Positions 1 to 8,947 of a stretch of DNA of 64,000 nt are shown here, piece after piece (position 1 is the first letter of the stretch; each line of letters starts with the position of its first letter). The DNA comes from Neobacillus cucumis (lineage in GTDB: Bacteria; Bacillota; Bacilli; Bacillales_B; DSM-18226): the NCBI RefSeq assembly GCF_023715505.1, contig NZ_JAMBOH010000009.1, forward strand, positions 1 to 64,000, given 5' to 3'. The notes under the pieces are model-generated. The model worked only from the letters and a program-made list of their open reading frames with translations. It ran no database searches and was not told the DNA's origin. Both the position numbers and the translations under genes were made by a program.

Positions 1-1
1 A

Positions 2-85
2 TGCCCGCAGAGGCTCCATGTCAAGCAACTTGGCCTTCTGAAAAAACAACGAAAGAAATCAAAAAATAAAAAACTACGAAAATGA
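2..85 (+). CDS. C-terminal tail of a gene cut by the window start (uncertain)
   Basis: An open frame runs in from the left edge and stops with TGA at 83-85. The 27 visible residues are very Lys/Arg-rich (ending KKLRK), as in the tail of a basic or membrane-associated protein. A second frame is open over the same bases until 69, so the choice of frame is a guess. No family can be named. Confidence 0.2.
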   Translation, partial: CPQRLHVKQLGLLKKQRKKSKNKKLRK

Positions 86-88
86 TAG

Positions 89-238
89 ATTAAGAGAGTA
101 ATTGTCCAAAATTCGGGGGTTAATCCGTACACATATGATAATTTTGTCGTTCAAAAGGATGGAAAGACTTATTATAAAGGGGAACGGAATACCATTGATT
201 TAACGGGTGGGAAGGTTTCATATGAAGATTGGAAGTAA
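89..238 (+). pseudogene. Short remnant of an unidentified protein
   Basis: A frame preceded by a TAG at 86-88 encodes 49 residues that read like a real protein end (VNPYTYDNF, KDGKTYYKG, VSYEDWK) but has no start codon or ribosome-binding site. It stops at 236-238, just before a strong terminator, as a true 3' gene end would. I read it as the C-terminal fragment of a decayed gene; the family is not recognised. Confidence 0.25.
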
Positions 239-249
239 GTTGAATAACA

Positions 250-281
250 AGAGCGCAAGTGTTTAAGGACACTTGCGCTCT
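250..281. terminator. Bidirectional rho-independent terminator
   Basis: A perfect 13-bp stem (AGAGCGCAAGTGT, 250-262, against 269-281) with a 6-nt loop is followed by a T-rich tract on the plus strand. It lies between the plus-strand remnant and the 3' end of the minus-strand corA gene. Confidence 0.8.
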
Positions 282-284
282 ATT

Positions 285-1235
285 TTATTTGAACCAGCCT
301 TTCTTTTTAAACCATAATGACATCCCAATTGTAATAAGTGCCATGATAATTAGCGCCCAGGGATAACCGTATTTCCAAGTCAGCTCCGGCATATAGCGGA
401 AATTCATCCCATATAAGCCTGCGATAAAGGTGATTGGCATGAAAATCGTGGTGATGACGGTTAACACCTTCATCACGTGATTGGTTTGATGGGAATTTAA
501 TGAAATATAGCTGTCACGTATATCGGTGGTTAATTCCCGATTAGCTTCAATCATTTCTGTTAATTTAAGTAAATGGTCATGAATGTCTGAAAAGTATTCT
601 GTTTTTCCTTTTATGTATGTTTCTCTTTGAGAGTTAAGAATCCTATATAAAAGATCTCGCATCGGTGTAACGGTATGCCTTAAGGACAAAAGACTGTGCC
701 GCGTTTCAAATAAGTCCTCAAGCAATTCTTCCATTGATCTTCTTTTCGAATTATCATCAATTTCATTTAGCATATCCTCAATTTGGTAAACAAGCGGAAA
801 ATAATTATCAACCATATTATCCAAGACAGAGTAAAATACATGGGATGCATCCCATTTCTCGAAGTTTTCACTAAGAACTAATCGCTTCCATACTTCATCA
901 ATTTCCGAACTAGGCTGATGGTGAAAGGTAATGATAAAGTTCTTACCTAGAAAAAAGTCTACTTCTTCTTTCCTTGTTGGTATGGAATTCAAGGTCTGGG
1001 TGACGAAAAAAGTATAGCCGTCATAGTAGTCGAGTTTGGGACGCTGCAGGTGATGCATACAATCCTCAATTGCTAAAGGATGAAAAGAAAAGGGAGTTCG
1101 CAAATAATTGCTCTCTTCTTCGGTAGGCTGGTGAAAATCAACCCAGTACCAGCGATACTCTCCGTTTACTAGTTTTTCAATTTCTATATCTTTGATCAGT
1201 TGGTTTTGCTGATCAATCGCCATTGTTCTTAACAT
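285..1235 (-). CDS. corA: CorA-family magnesium/divalent metal transporter
   Basis: This is a membrane transporter for Mg2+ or another divalent cation. The protein has the large N-terminal cytoplasmic domain and two C-terminal membrane helices typical of CorA, with the signature YGMN in the short loop after the first helix and a basic tail (KKKGWFK). The frame stays open upstream to 1385, but I chose the ATG at 1235 (MLRTMAIDQQ). It is preceded by AGGAG about 12 nt upstream, gives 316 aa (the usual CorA length), and avoids overlap with the upstream gene. Upstream lies a divergent CorA-like gene in the same orientation, so the two may be co-transcribed. Confidence 0.9.
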   Translation of the reverse strand: MLRTMAIDQQNQLIKDIEIEKLVNGEYRWYWVDFHQPTEEESNYLRTPFSFHPLAIEDCMHHLQRPKLDYYDGYTFFVTQTLNSIPTRKEEVDFFLGKNFIITFHHQPSSEIDEVWKRLVLSENFEKWDASHVFYSVLDNMVDNYFPLVYQIEDMLNEIDDNSKRRSMEELLEDLFETRHSLLSLRHTVTPMRDLLYRILNSQRETYIKGKTEYFSDIHDHLLKLTEMIEANRELTTDIRDSYISLNSHQTNHVMKVLTVITTIFMPITFIAGLYGMNFRYMPELTWKYGYPWALIIMALITIGMSLWFKKKGWFK

Positions 1236-1312
1236 AAGATCAGTGTATCTCCTTTTAAACATCAATACCTTCACTATATAGGATTGCCAAAAAAAGAAAA
1301 GGCCATTTTTTC

Positions 1313-2746
1313 CTAATTCTTCTTTTTCGAGGACCAAACCGTATTCCGGACCCATTTTTTTCGATTCGTAATGTTTTGATACCATTGAATGATTCCTTTA
1401 ATGGCTAGTGTACCTACCACGACTATTCCGCTAAAGACGATAAAAACCGCAAAATATTCGAAGGGATTATAGGTTTTAAAATGATCCCACTTTAAATTTC
1501 CTTGTAAATCATGGGTGAACAGATTCATACTAAAAATTCCGCAAATAACCGTATATAAAGTTAACACTAACAATAACATACTGTCATTTTTCGCGACATT
1601 ATTATCTTCATACTTAACCAAGCTAAATAAAATGTCCTTGGTATTTGCATACAATTGATCAATACGAAAGCTTTTTCTTATTAGTTTAAAAATTTCTTGT
1701 CCTTCGGAAGTAAGCGGGTAAACCGTATAAATGTAATTAGACGTAAAGGAGTTTAATTGATAAAGCAGGCTCTCTATCTTTTGTTTATCCTGCTCAATAT
1801 GGATGGCGGAATAGCTATTTGCTATTTTTAATAACACCAATTTATGAAAAAGGCTAAGCAGCAACGCATAATAATAAAATCCGTGAAAACGTTGGGTCTG
1901 AAAACATGAATGAGCCGTTATTTCTGATGTTGTCAAACCAATTAGACAGTTTTGTTGAAAAAGATAATTTGATGTTGGTGCAAATCGGTCGTACGTATAT
2001 CCGTGAAGACAGTGGGAGATAAACTCTAAGTTATTGGCATTTACATAAGGTTTCCCAGTTGAATCATAGCTGCAAAATGTGCCAAATCGATAAAGATCAA
2101 CTAGGTCAATTGATGCTGTGCTTTCAATTTTCAACAAGGATTGAACAAACATTTTTTCTTTTTCCAAGAAAAGGACATCGTCATTGTTAATAAAGTTAGG
2201 AAGCTGTGGGCATAAACGACTAACTATGAAATTGATGATAGTCGGATATGTACATCCATCAATATCAATCTCAAAATTATTAGTCTCATCCTTAATTTTT
2301 CTCAGACATTCGGCGAATTCAATTGATTGTGTGAAAGAATTAGTTTGTATTTCCATACGTAAAGTTAAAAAACCCAGGCCAAATGGGCAAGTAATGATGT
2401 CGATTGAATGGATTTTAAAAGGAATAGTGGAGTGTTCAGTATTTAACTGACCATCAACATTAAATTTTTTAGAATATCGTTGAAAGCCCTTCTCCAGTTG
2501 TGTAATGGGAAAGAGAATATTAGCTGTTAAAGGGAGAAAATAATTCTCAATTTCTTTATGGTTCAAACGGAATCCTCCATAATAGGCATTTTCCGAGTCC
2601 AGATCATCTAAGCGAAAAGGGGTAAAATTTAATTCCTGTAAATAATCTATTACTGGGCGGGAAGCGTTGGCTTTCAAAGAAAAAGGGAAAATAAATTGAA
2701 AAAGACCTTTAGAAACATGTTTTTCTTTCAAATTGATGGGCTGCAT
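1313..2746 (-). CDS. Divergent CorA-like two-helix membrane protein
   Basis: This 477-aa protein has a long soluble N-terminal part with no recognised catalytic motif. Its C-terminus resembles CorA: a hydrophobic helix, a short segment containing SMNLF where CorA has GMN, then a second helix and a basic tail. CorA proteins are usually 300-370 aa, so the soluble domain is enlarged. It lies 77 bp upstream of the corA gene on the same strand. The altered GMN motif argues against ordinary Mg2+ selectivity; a regulator or a transporter of other specificity is possible. The family assignment rests on topology and the MN motif, so it is an inference. Confidence 0.5.
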   Translation of the reverse strand: MQPINLKEKHVSKGLFQFIFPFSLKANASRPVIDYLQELNFTPFRLDDLDSENAYYGGFRLNHKEIENYFLPLTANILFPITQLEKGFQRYSKKFNVDGQLNTEHSTIPFKIHSIDIITCPFGLGFLTLRMEIQTNSFTQSIEFAECLRKIKDETNNFEIDIDGCTYPTIINFIVSRLCPQLPNFINNDDVLFLEKEKMFVQSLLKIESTASIDLVDLYRFGTFCSYDSTGKPYVNANNLEFISHCLHGYTYDRFAPTSNYLFQQNCLIGLTTSEITAHSCFQTQRFHGFYYYALLLSLFHKLVLLKIANSYSAIHIEQDKQKIESLLYQLNSFTSNYIYTVYPLTSEGQEIFKLIRKSFRIDQLYANTKDILFSLVKYEDNNVAKNDSMLLLVLTLYTVICGIFSMNLFTHDLQGNLKWDHFKTYNPFEYFAVFIVFSGIVVVGTLAIKGIIQWYQNITNRKKWVRNTVWSSKKKN

Positions 2747-2918
2747 CTAGTAAATTTCCCTTCCTATAATATTTCTAAAAACAACATTCCCCAAATCGAG
2801 GAAACTTAACCAAGGATTATGGGATTATAGCTGCCAAATGATGAGGGGGTTGTTTTTTGGAATAAAATAGCAATAACGGTGGGGAATTATGAAGAAAGAA
2901 GCCCGGTGAGGTAGAAAA

Positions 2919-3161
2919 ATGCCATCTAGTAAATCCATCAAAGAAAGCCTTAAGCAAAGCTTGTTATTTTCAGAGGATGTAATTCAAAAAGAACTTCATT
3001 CAAAGAAAAAAAGGATTGAAGTACTATATATTAAAACCATTTGTGATGAAAAAGTCTTTCAGCAAAAGTTAATAATCCCATTTTATGAAATAGAAGATTC
3101 TATCTTAGAAATACTGGTCGTAATTACTTTCTTTATTTGGGCTAGGAGGAGAATAGCGTGA
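2919..3161 (+). pseudogene. Remnant of germination receptor A (gerA-type), probably fused to the gerB 3' end
   Basis: The first ~58 residues match the start of GerA-family spore germination receptor subunits (VLYIKTICDEKVFQQKLI corresponds to the conserved 'YI.GL.D...' strand). The protein then jumps to a single hydrophobic helix followed by ARRRIA and ends at 80 aa, whereas GerA proteins are about 480-550 aa. The final helix plus basic tail looks like the last helix of a GerB permease. The stop codon overlaps the GTG of the next (gerC) gene, as is usual at B-C junctions. The likely history is an internal deletion removing most of gerA and gerB. It cannot make a working receptor. Confidence 0.7.
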
Positions 3162-4258
3162 AAACCCAAACCAAATGGAGAAACGCAATCCTTTTTCTGC
3201 TGATGAGCTTCGTTTTAGGTGGTTGTGGGTTCAAGGACATTGATAAGCGATTTTTTGTTGTTAGTATTGGGGTGGATGCAGCAAAGGCTAGTTCGAAAAA
3301 GTATTTAGTCAGCTTAAAGTTTGCCGTTCCTGGTGCCTCAAAAGAGAGTCCAAGTCAATATCAAATTGTTTAGCAAAATGCTAATTCCAAGTCTGAAGCA
3401 GTACGAATTATTAAAACAAAGGTGGATAAAGAAATTGATTTCAGCCATGCCTAAGTGATCGTGTTCAGTGAGGAAATAGTAAAAAAGAGAGAAAATGCTG
3501 GCATGTATTATTGGTTTACGCGGCGCAGGGACATACAAAAAATTGCTTGGGTTACTATTGCTAAGCCTACAGCATTGGATGTATGAAAAGTAAAACCAAA
3601 ATCAGAGCATATCCCTTCCAATGCCCTATTTCTAGCATTAGGGAAGGAGGGGTCTGAGACTCCCTATATAGCCTCAGAATATTTATTTGATTTTAAGTTC
3701 AGGTTAATTGAAAGAGGAATAGACCCCATCATGCCAATTGTGAAGGCGAAAAATGACTTCTTCCAAATAAATAGTGTTGGGCTATTTAATAAAAGCACAT
3801 TGAAACTGACCCTTAAACCAGAGGAAACCAAAATGTTTAATTTTCTAAGGAATCGTGAACAAAAGAGTGCCATTAAAGTCAAGAAGGGGGATACAACCAT
3901 TGTTATCGATACACATAAAGTGAAAACAAACTATAAGCTCTTAACACCAAAAGATAGAACTCCCTATGTGAAAATAAATGTGTCGATGGAGGGCAATTTG
4001 GAAGAAGCATCAAATCGGGTACCTATTGGGAATTTATCAGACTTTGAAAAAGCCGCACAAAAGTTTATAAATAAGCGGATTGAAAATCTTCTTGTCTAGA
4101 TGCAAAAGTCTAATATCGATCCGATTGGATTCGGGCTGCGCTATCGTTCACGGCATTTTAATGATAATGATTGGGAACAATGGAAAGGCTTATATCCAAA
4201 CGTTGTATTTAAGGTTAAATCAAAAGTAAAAATTGAGGATACGGGACTAATTGAATAG
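3158..4258 (+). pseudogene. Ger(x)C-type germination lipoprotein, inactivated by four in-frame stops
   Basis: One continuous frame from GTG 3158 to TAG 4256 encodes a full-length Ger(x)C lipoprotein: signal peptide with lipobox LGGCG, DIDKRFFVVSIGVD, and a C-terminal NIDPIGFGLRYRSR block. It is interrupted by TAG 3371, TAA 3452, TGA 3584 and TAG 4097, with no frameshift. Homology continues without a break across each stop (for example SHA-stop-VIVFSE). AGGAGGAG at 3143-3150 is a good ribosome-binding site, so the 5' end is intact. Together with the deleted gerA/gerB upstream this is a dead germination operon; the intact paralogue lies at 41.5-45.4 kb. Confidence 0.85.
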
Positions 4259-4296
4259 AAAAGGCATTCCGCAATGCCGGAATGCCTTTTCTATTC
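4253..4296. terminator. Bidirectional terminator between convergent genes
   Basis: A perfect 18-bp stem (4253-4270 with 4279-4296, 8-nt loop) contains A- and T-runs that can serve both strands. It overlaps the last codon of the gerC pseudogene and ends 4 bp before the stop of the minus-strand radical SAM gene. Confidence 0.85.
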
Positions 4297-4299
4297 AAA

Positions 4300-5487
4300 T
4301 TAGACAGTAGGTGCTGTTTCTTTATTTCGTAATGCTTCCGGAATGTAAACGCAGAATGGTTCGCTTTCTAAATAATTACCAGTTACCGCATAGGTCCTTG
4401 AGCGGGAGCCGCCGCAAATTTTGTTGTATTCACAAACGCCGCATTTTCCCTTGTAGTTATCTGGCTGACGAAGTTCCTTAAATACTTTTGATTCACGATA
4501 AATCTCAGCAAGTGGAGTCTCACGTATATTACCTGCAACAATTGGCAGCAAGCCACTAGGTACAACATCACCAATATGTGTTACAAATGCAAAGCCATTG
4601 CCATCATTAACGCCTTTTGGTGCACGCTTTAAGCCATCATGCATGGAAGCAAAGTCTGTTGTAATTGAATCTTCGTAGTGGATTTCACCTTTTTCAATTA
4701 GGTGATCTCGAGTTTTTTGCTGCAGTACAACACGGCGGTAATGCTGTGCCGCCGTAGTTTTAATATCGTATGGTGCTGTTTTGCTTAATTCATAAAGCCA
4801 ACGGAATACTTTTTCATGTTCAGCTGGAGAGATACATGCTTCTATTTGGCCTCTTCCTGTAGGAACAAGCAGGAAAATATACCACATTACTGCCCCTAGC
4901 TCGGCCACTAATTTTGACATTTCTTCAAGAGAATCATAATTATAGCGAGAGATGACCGTGTTTATTTGTAACGGCATCCCGAGTTCATTTAAGTATTTAA
5001 TTTTCTCAACGGTTAAATCAAATGATCCAGGTGTTCCACGAAAATGGTCATGGATTTTCGGTGTAGGTCCGTCTAAGCTAAATCCCCACCGTGATAGACC
5101 AACCTCCTTAAACTGTTTCATTTTTTTCTTTGTGACATTACTTGTCGCACTAGGTGTCATTGAGACACGCATTCCTTTTTTGATTGCATAATCAGCAATC
5201 TCATATAGATCTTCTCTTAACATGCAATCCCCGCCCGTGAAAACCAGCATAGGATTATCCATTTCGTAGATTTGATCAATTAAATTGATTCCTTCTTCAT
5301 GTGAAAGTTCTCGAGGATCTTTAGTTAGCAGAGCATCGGCCCGACAGTGAACACATTTAAGTTCACAAGCTCTTGTTACTTCCCAAATGACAATAAATGG
5401 GTTAAGATCATAATCTAATTTCTTTCCTGCTCCATGTGGATGTCCTATTGTATGAGGATGTCCTTTACCAATGCCTTGCATCTTCAT
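4300..5487 (-). CDS. Radical SAM/SPASM domain protein (TIGR04053-like)
   Basis: The radical SAM cluster motif CELKCVHC (Cx3Cx2C) lies at about residue 40, followed by a GG motif (FTGGDC). The C-terminal SPASM-type cysteines are in CGVCEYNKICGG and near the end (SEPFC), for auxiliary Fe-S clusters. The N-terminus has a His/Gly-rich stretch (GHPHTIGHPHG). Such proteins catalyse S-adenosylmethionine-dependent radical chemistry; relatives include heme-pathway AhbD/NirJ enzymes and peptide-modifying enzymes. No small peptide substrate gene was seen next to it, so the substrate is unknown. Start choice is loose: TTG 5493, GTG 5490, ATG 5487 and ATG 5481 are all in frame. Confidence 0.8.
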   Translation of the reverse strand: MKMQGIGKGHPHTIGHPHGAGKKLDYDLNPFIVIWEVTRACELKCVHCRADALLTKDPRELSHEEGINLIDQIYEMDNPMLVFTGGDCMLREDLYEIADYAIKKGMRVSMTPSATSNVTKKKMKQFKEVGLSRWGFSLDGPTPKIHDHFRGTPGSFDLTVEKIKYLNELGMPLQINTVISRYNYDSLEEMSKLVAELGAVMWYIFLLVPTGRGQIEACISPAEHEKVFRWLYELSKTAPYDIKTTAAQHYRRVVLQQKTRDHLIEKGEIHYEDSITTDFASMHDGLKRAPKGVNDGNGFAFVTHIGDVVPSGLLPIVAGNIRETPLAEIYRESKVFKELRQPDNYKGKCGVCEYNKICGGSRSRTYAVTGNYLESEPFCVYIPEALRNKETAPTV

Positions 5488-5493
5488 CACCAA

Positions 5494-5844
5494 AATTCAT
5501 TTATTTTTTTACCATTAATGGTGTTTCTATAGGTTAATTATAAATAAGCGATTCTGACATGGATGAAGGATTTGTTACAATATTTCTACATTCATATAAT
5601 GACCGCAAAAATGTTACAAGAATGTTACATTTTGATGAAGAAAAAATAATAGATTTTAAGAGATTGAGGTTATAATCCTTACTATATTAGGATTTGGCTA
5701 TAATAGTGGCTGTCACATAATGTGCAGTTTTTTTCATTTCTGGGAATATATCCATTGAAAACCATATCTTTGGTATTTTAACCATATCCAGCTCTCGCTT
5801 AGTATAAAAGTAACAATAAACGAAATAAAGGAGAGCTAACATCT
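5494..5844. other. Divergent intergenic region with regulatory signals
   Basis: This gene-free stretch separates the radical SAM gene from the LysM-NlpC/P60 gene. It holds a WalR-like direct repeat (5612-5628), TATAAT boxes at 5671-5676 and 5699-5704 without convincing -35 boxes, and a small hairpin (CTGTCACAT...ATGTGCAG, about 5709-5726) followed by a run of T that could act as a leader attenuator. No coding frame with a ribosome-binding site was found. Confidence 0.5.
5612..5628 (+). promoter_or_regulatory. WalR (YycF)-like binding box
   Basis: TGTTAC-AAGAA-TGTTAC fits the published WalR consensus TGTWAH-N5-TGTWAH exactly. It lies about 43 bp upstream of a TATAAT at 5671, a position suitable for activation. 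The downstream gene is a LysM-NlpC/P60 hydrolase, a class that WalRK controls in Bacillus subtilis. Confidence 0.6.
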
Positions 5845-6612
5845 ATGAAAAAACAGCTTTTGACAGCTGCCGCAACTGCAGGCATTTTATTTGCATCATT
5901 TACTGGTACCGCAAGTGCCCATGAACTTATTTACACTGTACAATCAGGAGACACCCTCTGGAAAATCTCCCAGGCTAACAAAATATCAATAGCGGATTTA
6001 AAAACTTGGAATAACCTAATAAGCGATACCCTCTATGTAAATCAAAAACTATCATTATTAGCACCGCATAGCCATGATACCACCTATACTGTTCAAAGCG
6101 GTGACACACTTTGGAAAATTAGTTCTCGCTTTAACATTTCCGTTACGCAGCTTAAAACTATGAATAACTTAGCAACAGATACAATTCAAGTAGGACAAGT
6201 CTTGATGGTATCTGCCACTACTTCTAGTACAACAGCACCTGAAACCACGGTTTCAAAGGTGCAAATGGTCATTAATGAGGCAAATAAATATATTGGCACT
6301 CCATACTTATGGGGAGGAAACACGCCTGCAGGATTTGATTGCAGCGGCTATACGAGCTATGTATTTGCTAAAGTAGGAATTACCATTCCAAGGACAGCAG
6401 CAACACAATGGTCTGGATTAACACCGGTAAGTAACCCAAATCCAGGAGATCTTGTTTTTTTTGAAACCTACGCCCCAGGTCCTACACATGTAGGTATTTA
6501 TTTAGGCAATAATAAATTTATACAAGCTGGATCTTCTGGCGTTTCGATTGCAGATTTGACTAACATTTACTGGAAACCTAGATATTTGGGTGCTAGAACG
6601 GTTATAAATTAA
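5845..6612 (+). CDS. Secreted LysM-NlpC/P60 peptidoglycan endopeptidase
   Basis: This wall hydrolase cleaves within peptide stems (gamma-D-Glu-meso-diaminopimelate type in the LytE/LytF family). The 255-aa protein has a signal peptide ending ASA (about residue 26). Two LysM repeats follow (YTVQSGDTLWKIS at about 30 and 80), which bind peptidoglycan, then a Thr/Ser linker and an NlpC/P60 domain from about residue 140. The catalytic Cys is in FDCSGY and the His in PTHVGIYLG. The ATG is preceded by AAAGGAGAG. The gene stands alone, with a WalR-like box upstream and a terminator downstream. Confidence 0.92.
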   Translation: MKKQLLTAAATAGILFASFTGTASAHELIYTVQSGDTLWKISQANKISIADLKTWNNLISDTLYVNQKLSLLAPHSHDTTYTVQSGDTLWKISSRFNISVTQLKTMNNLATDTIQVGQVLMVSATTSSTTAPETTVSKVQMVINEANKYIGTPYLWGGNTPAGFDCSGYTSYVFAKVGITIPRTAATQWSGLTPVSNPNPGDLVFFETYAPGPTHVGIYLGNNKFIQAGSSGVSIADLTNIYWKPRYLGARTVIN

Positions 6613-6619
6613 TAATTTA

Positions 6620-6665
6620 AAAAAGGATGTCTTAAAGCGTTATTACCGCCGGCGACATCCTTTTT
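6620..6665 (+). terminator. Rho-independent terminator
   Basis: A 12-bp stem AAAAAGGATGTC (6620-6631) pairs with 6654-6665, ending in TTTTT, just after the hydrolase stop codon. Confidence 0.8.
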
Positions 6666-6800
6666 AGTTTTCTAAAAATTAAAAAATTAGTACTTTATGA
6701 ATTTCCCGTTTCGCTATATACTTATAAAGTGTCTTTTTTTTCTAAATGACAGATACCTCAAAATATTGAAAAAAATGGAATGGAATGGTTGGAGGTTTAG

Positions 6801-8246
6801 ATGTTTAATTTAACATTGTTTCGAGCGGTTTTTTATCAATCCCGGATTCCGCAATTAATAAGTTCAATAGATTTAACCATGGTTCAATTTAATCCAGCTT
6901 TTTGCGAGTTTGTTGGTTATTCGCCCGATGAGCTGGAAAAATTGTCAATGGAGGCGATTTCTCACCCTGATGATATGGCAGCCGACGCACAATTATTTAA
7001 AGAATTATTAGAGCGAAAAAGGGATGAATATCAGCTGGAAAAGAGGTATATCCACAAGTCCGGTGAAATTAAAACAGGAGTATTAACAGTATCGAAAATA
7101 CATGAACAATTGACGGGTGAAGAATATTTACTTGGTCAAGTTCTCGACATTACAGAAAAAAAGCATATGGAGAACGCATTAAAATATAGAGAGAAGAAAT
7201 ACCGACTCCTTGCCGAGCATTCTTCTGATATCATCATGTTACATAAAGTTGATTTTTCCTGCCTTTATATTTCTCCTTCAGTTAAAACCGTACTGGGTTA
7301 TCAACCAGAAGAAATGATTGAAAAAAGTCCTCTAGAATTGATCCATCCTGATGACCTAATCGAATTAAGAAAACAGCAAATTTGTGACCATATTGAAGAA
7401 ACGAAACTTATTACGTACCGTTGCCGCAAGAAGGACGGTTCTTTTATTTGGATTGAATCAACGGTAAAGGCGCTAGTGTGTACAGAAACAGGAGAAGTGA
7501 AGGAGATTGTTACGGTTTCACGGGATATTGAACAGCGGATGGCAACGCAGAATCGATTGCGAAAGTCCGAAAAATTAGCAGTGGTTGGACAGATGGCCGC
7601 CGCTGTTGCCCATGAGATTCGTAATCCGCTTACACCGATTAAGGGATTTATGCAGCTCTTAAATACGGAACAAGAAATGAATCCAGTTTATTTAAAAATT
7701 GTTTTGGATGAATTACAGCGAGTGGAGGCAATTATTTCTGAATTTTTAACAATGGCTAAACCACATACAAAAAAATTAAGAATTGTTTTTGTTGACCAGT
7801 TAGTTAAACAAGTTATACAACTATTACAGCCAGAAGCAAAACTCGAGCAAAAAGGCTTGTATTTAGTAGTTGACCAACCCATCCTTTCGATCATGGGTGA
7901 TTCGAATTCCTTAACACAGGTTTTCCTTAATATCATCCAAAATGCCCTTGAGTCACTTTCTAAATGGGGACAGGTTCAAATAAGGGTCTCAGCTGACAGC
8001 ACGGGTGTAACAGTGGAAATTGAAGACAACGGCTGTGGCATCCCCAAAGATCGATTATCGAAGCTGGGGGAGCCGTTTTACTCGACAAAGGAGAGAGGGA
8101 CTGGCCTTGGTTTAATGACCTGCTATAGGATTATAGAAGCCCATCAAGGACGAATCGATATTGATAGTGAAGAAGGGGATGGGACAACTGTGACCATATG
8201 GCTTCCTTATAAGACGGAAAAAGTGAATAACCCCACTTGTTTGTGA
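6801..8246 (+). CDS. PAS-PAS sensor histidine kinase (sporulation kinase-like)
   Basis: This 481-aa soluble kinase has two PAS domains (about 10-125 and 130-250, each ending in a DITE/DIE-type strand). A HisKA dimerisation domain follows with the phosphorylated His in AHEIRNPLTPIKGF at about residue 270, and then an ATPase domain with N-box (QNALES), G1 (DNGCGIP) and G2 (GTGLGL). No membrane helix is evident, so it senses a cytoplasmic signal. No response regulator is adjacent, as for Bacillus kinases feeding the Spo0F phosphorelay; that target is an inference. GGAGG lies 5-6 nt before the ATG. It resembles the kinase at 45.5-47.1 kb in its catalytic half. Confidence 0.88.
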   Translation: MFNLTLFRAVFYQSRIPQLISSIDLTMVQFNPAFCEFVGYSPDELEKLSMEAISHPDDMAADAQLFKELLERKRDEYQLEKRYIHKSGEIKTGVLTVSKIHEQLTGEEYLLGQVLDITEKKHMENALKYREKKYRLLAEHSSDIIMLHKVDFSCLYISPSVKTVLGYQPEEMIEKSPLELIHPDDLIELRKQQICDHIEETKLITYRCRKKDGSFIWIESTVKALVCTETGEVKEIVTVSRDIEQRMATQNRLRKSEKLAVVGQMAAAVAHEIRNPLTPIKGFMQLLNTEQEMNPVYLKIVLDELQRVEAIISEFLTMAKPHTKKLRIVFVDQLVKQVIQLLQPEAKLEQKGLYLVVDQPILSIMGDSNSLTQVFLNIIQNALESLSKWGQVQIRVSADSTGVTVEIEDNGCGIPKDRLSKLGEPFYSTKERGTGLGLMTCYRIIEAHQGRIDIDSEEGDGTTVTIWLPYKTEKVNNPTCL

Positions 8247-8314
8247 AATCCCTCTTAGGGGTGCGATTATTGAGATTAAATGATGGGTAATAATGTGAAC
8301 TTGGAGGGGAATCC

Positions 8315-8947
8315 TTGCAAAAAAGAATTATCAGCATTTGTATTTTGCTCGTAATTATCGCGATTGGTTTCTTTCAGAAAGATGTGTTATTAGAAGTTGT
8401 TAAGCATGGTGGCAGCTGGTCGATTATCGTCAGCATGATATTAGTTGCTATTTGTGTTTTCTTTCCTATTGTCCCTTTTCCTGTTTTGGCAGGTATTATT
8501 GGTGCAGTATTTGGGATTACGCAAGGTGTATTTATATCTTTAACAGGGGCTATGGCCGGCACAATGGGTTTCTTTTATTTGAGCCGTTATGGTTTCAGAG
8601 ATTGGGCTGAAAGAAAGCTGGCTTATCATTCAAAAATAAAAGAATATGAAGAGTTGCTAAACCGAAATTCGTTTATAGCGATTCTTACCTGTCGTCTTAT
8701 CCCTGTTATTCCCGCACCAATAGTAAATATAATCTGCGGATTAAGTAGAGTAAAAACGATTATTTTCTTTACAGCTTCACTAGTGGGAAAAATTCCAAAT
8801 ATTCTGATATTGTCCTATGCCGGCGCGCTTTTTAACAATAACAAGCTTTATTCCTTTGGCATTTATGGCTGTTATGTATTAATCATATTTTTTATAAATT
8901 TTGCGATTTTTTATCTCCGGTCTGCCAAAAAATCTTCTCTTGATTAA
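8315..8947 (+). CDS. TVP38/TMEM64-family (VTT domain) membrane protein
   Basis: A 210-aa polytopic membrane protein. The VTT/SNARE-associated core is visible as FFPIVPFPVLAGIIGAVFG, then a Gly-rich helix pair (GAMAGTMGFFYLSRYG) and the re-entrant CRLIPVIPAPIVNIICGLS segment. DedA/TVP38 relatives are linked to lipid scrambling or undecaprenyl-phosphate recycling and to membrane homeostasis; the precise substrate here is unknown. The start is TTG 8315, with GGAGGGG five nt upstream. Its stop overlaps the stop of the convergent gene by 4 nt. Confidence 0.85.
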   Translation: MQKRIISICILLVIIAIGFFQKDVLLEVVKHGGSWSIIVSMILVAICVFFPIVPFPVLAGIIGAVFGITQGVFISLTGAMAGTMGFFYLSRYGFRDWAERKLAYHSKIKEYEELLNRNSFIAILTCRLIPVIPAPIVNIICGLSRVKTIIFFTASLVGKIPNILILSYAGALFNNNKLYSFGIYGCYVLIIFFINFAIFYLRSAKKSSLD

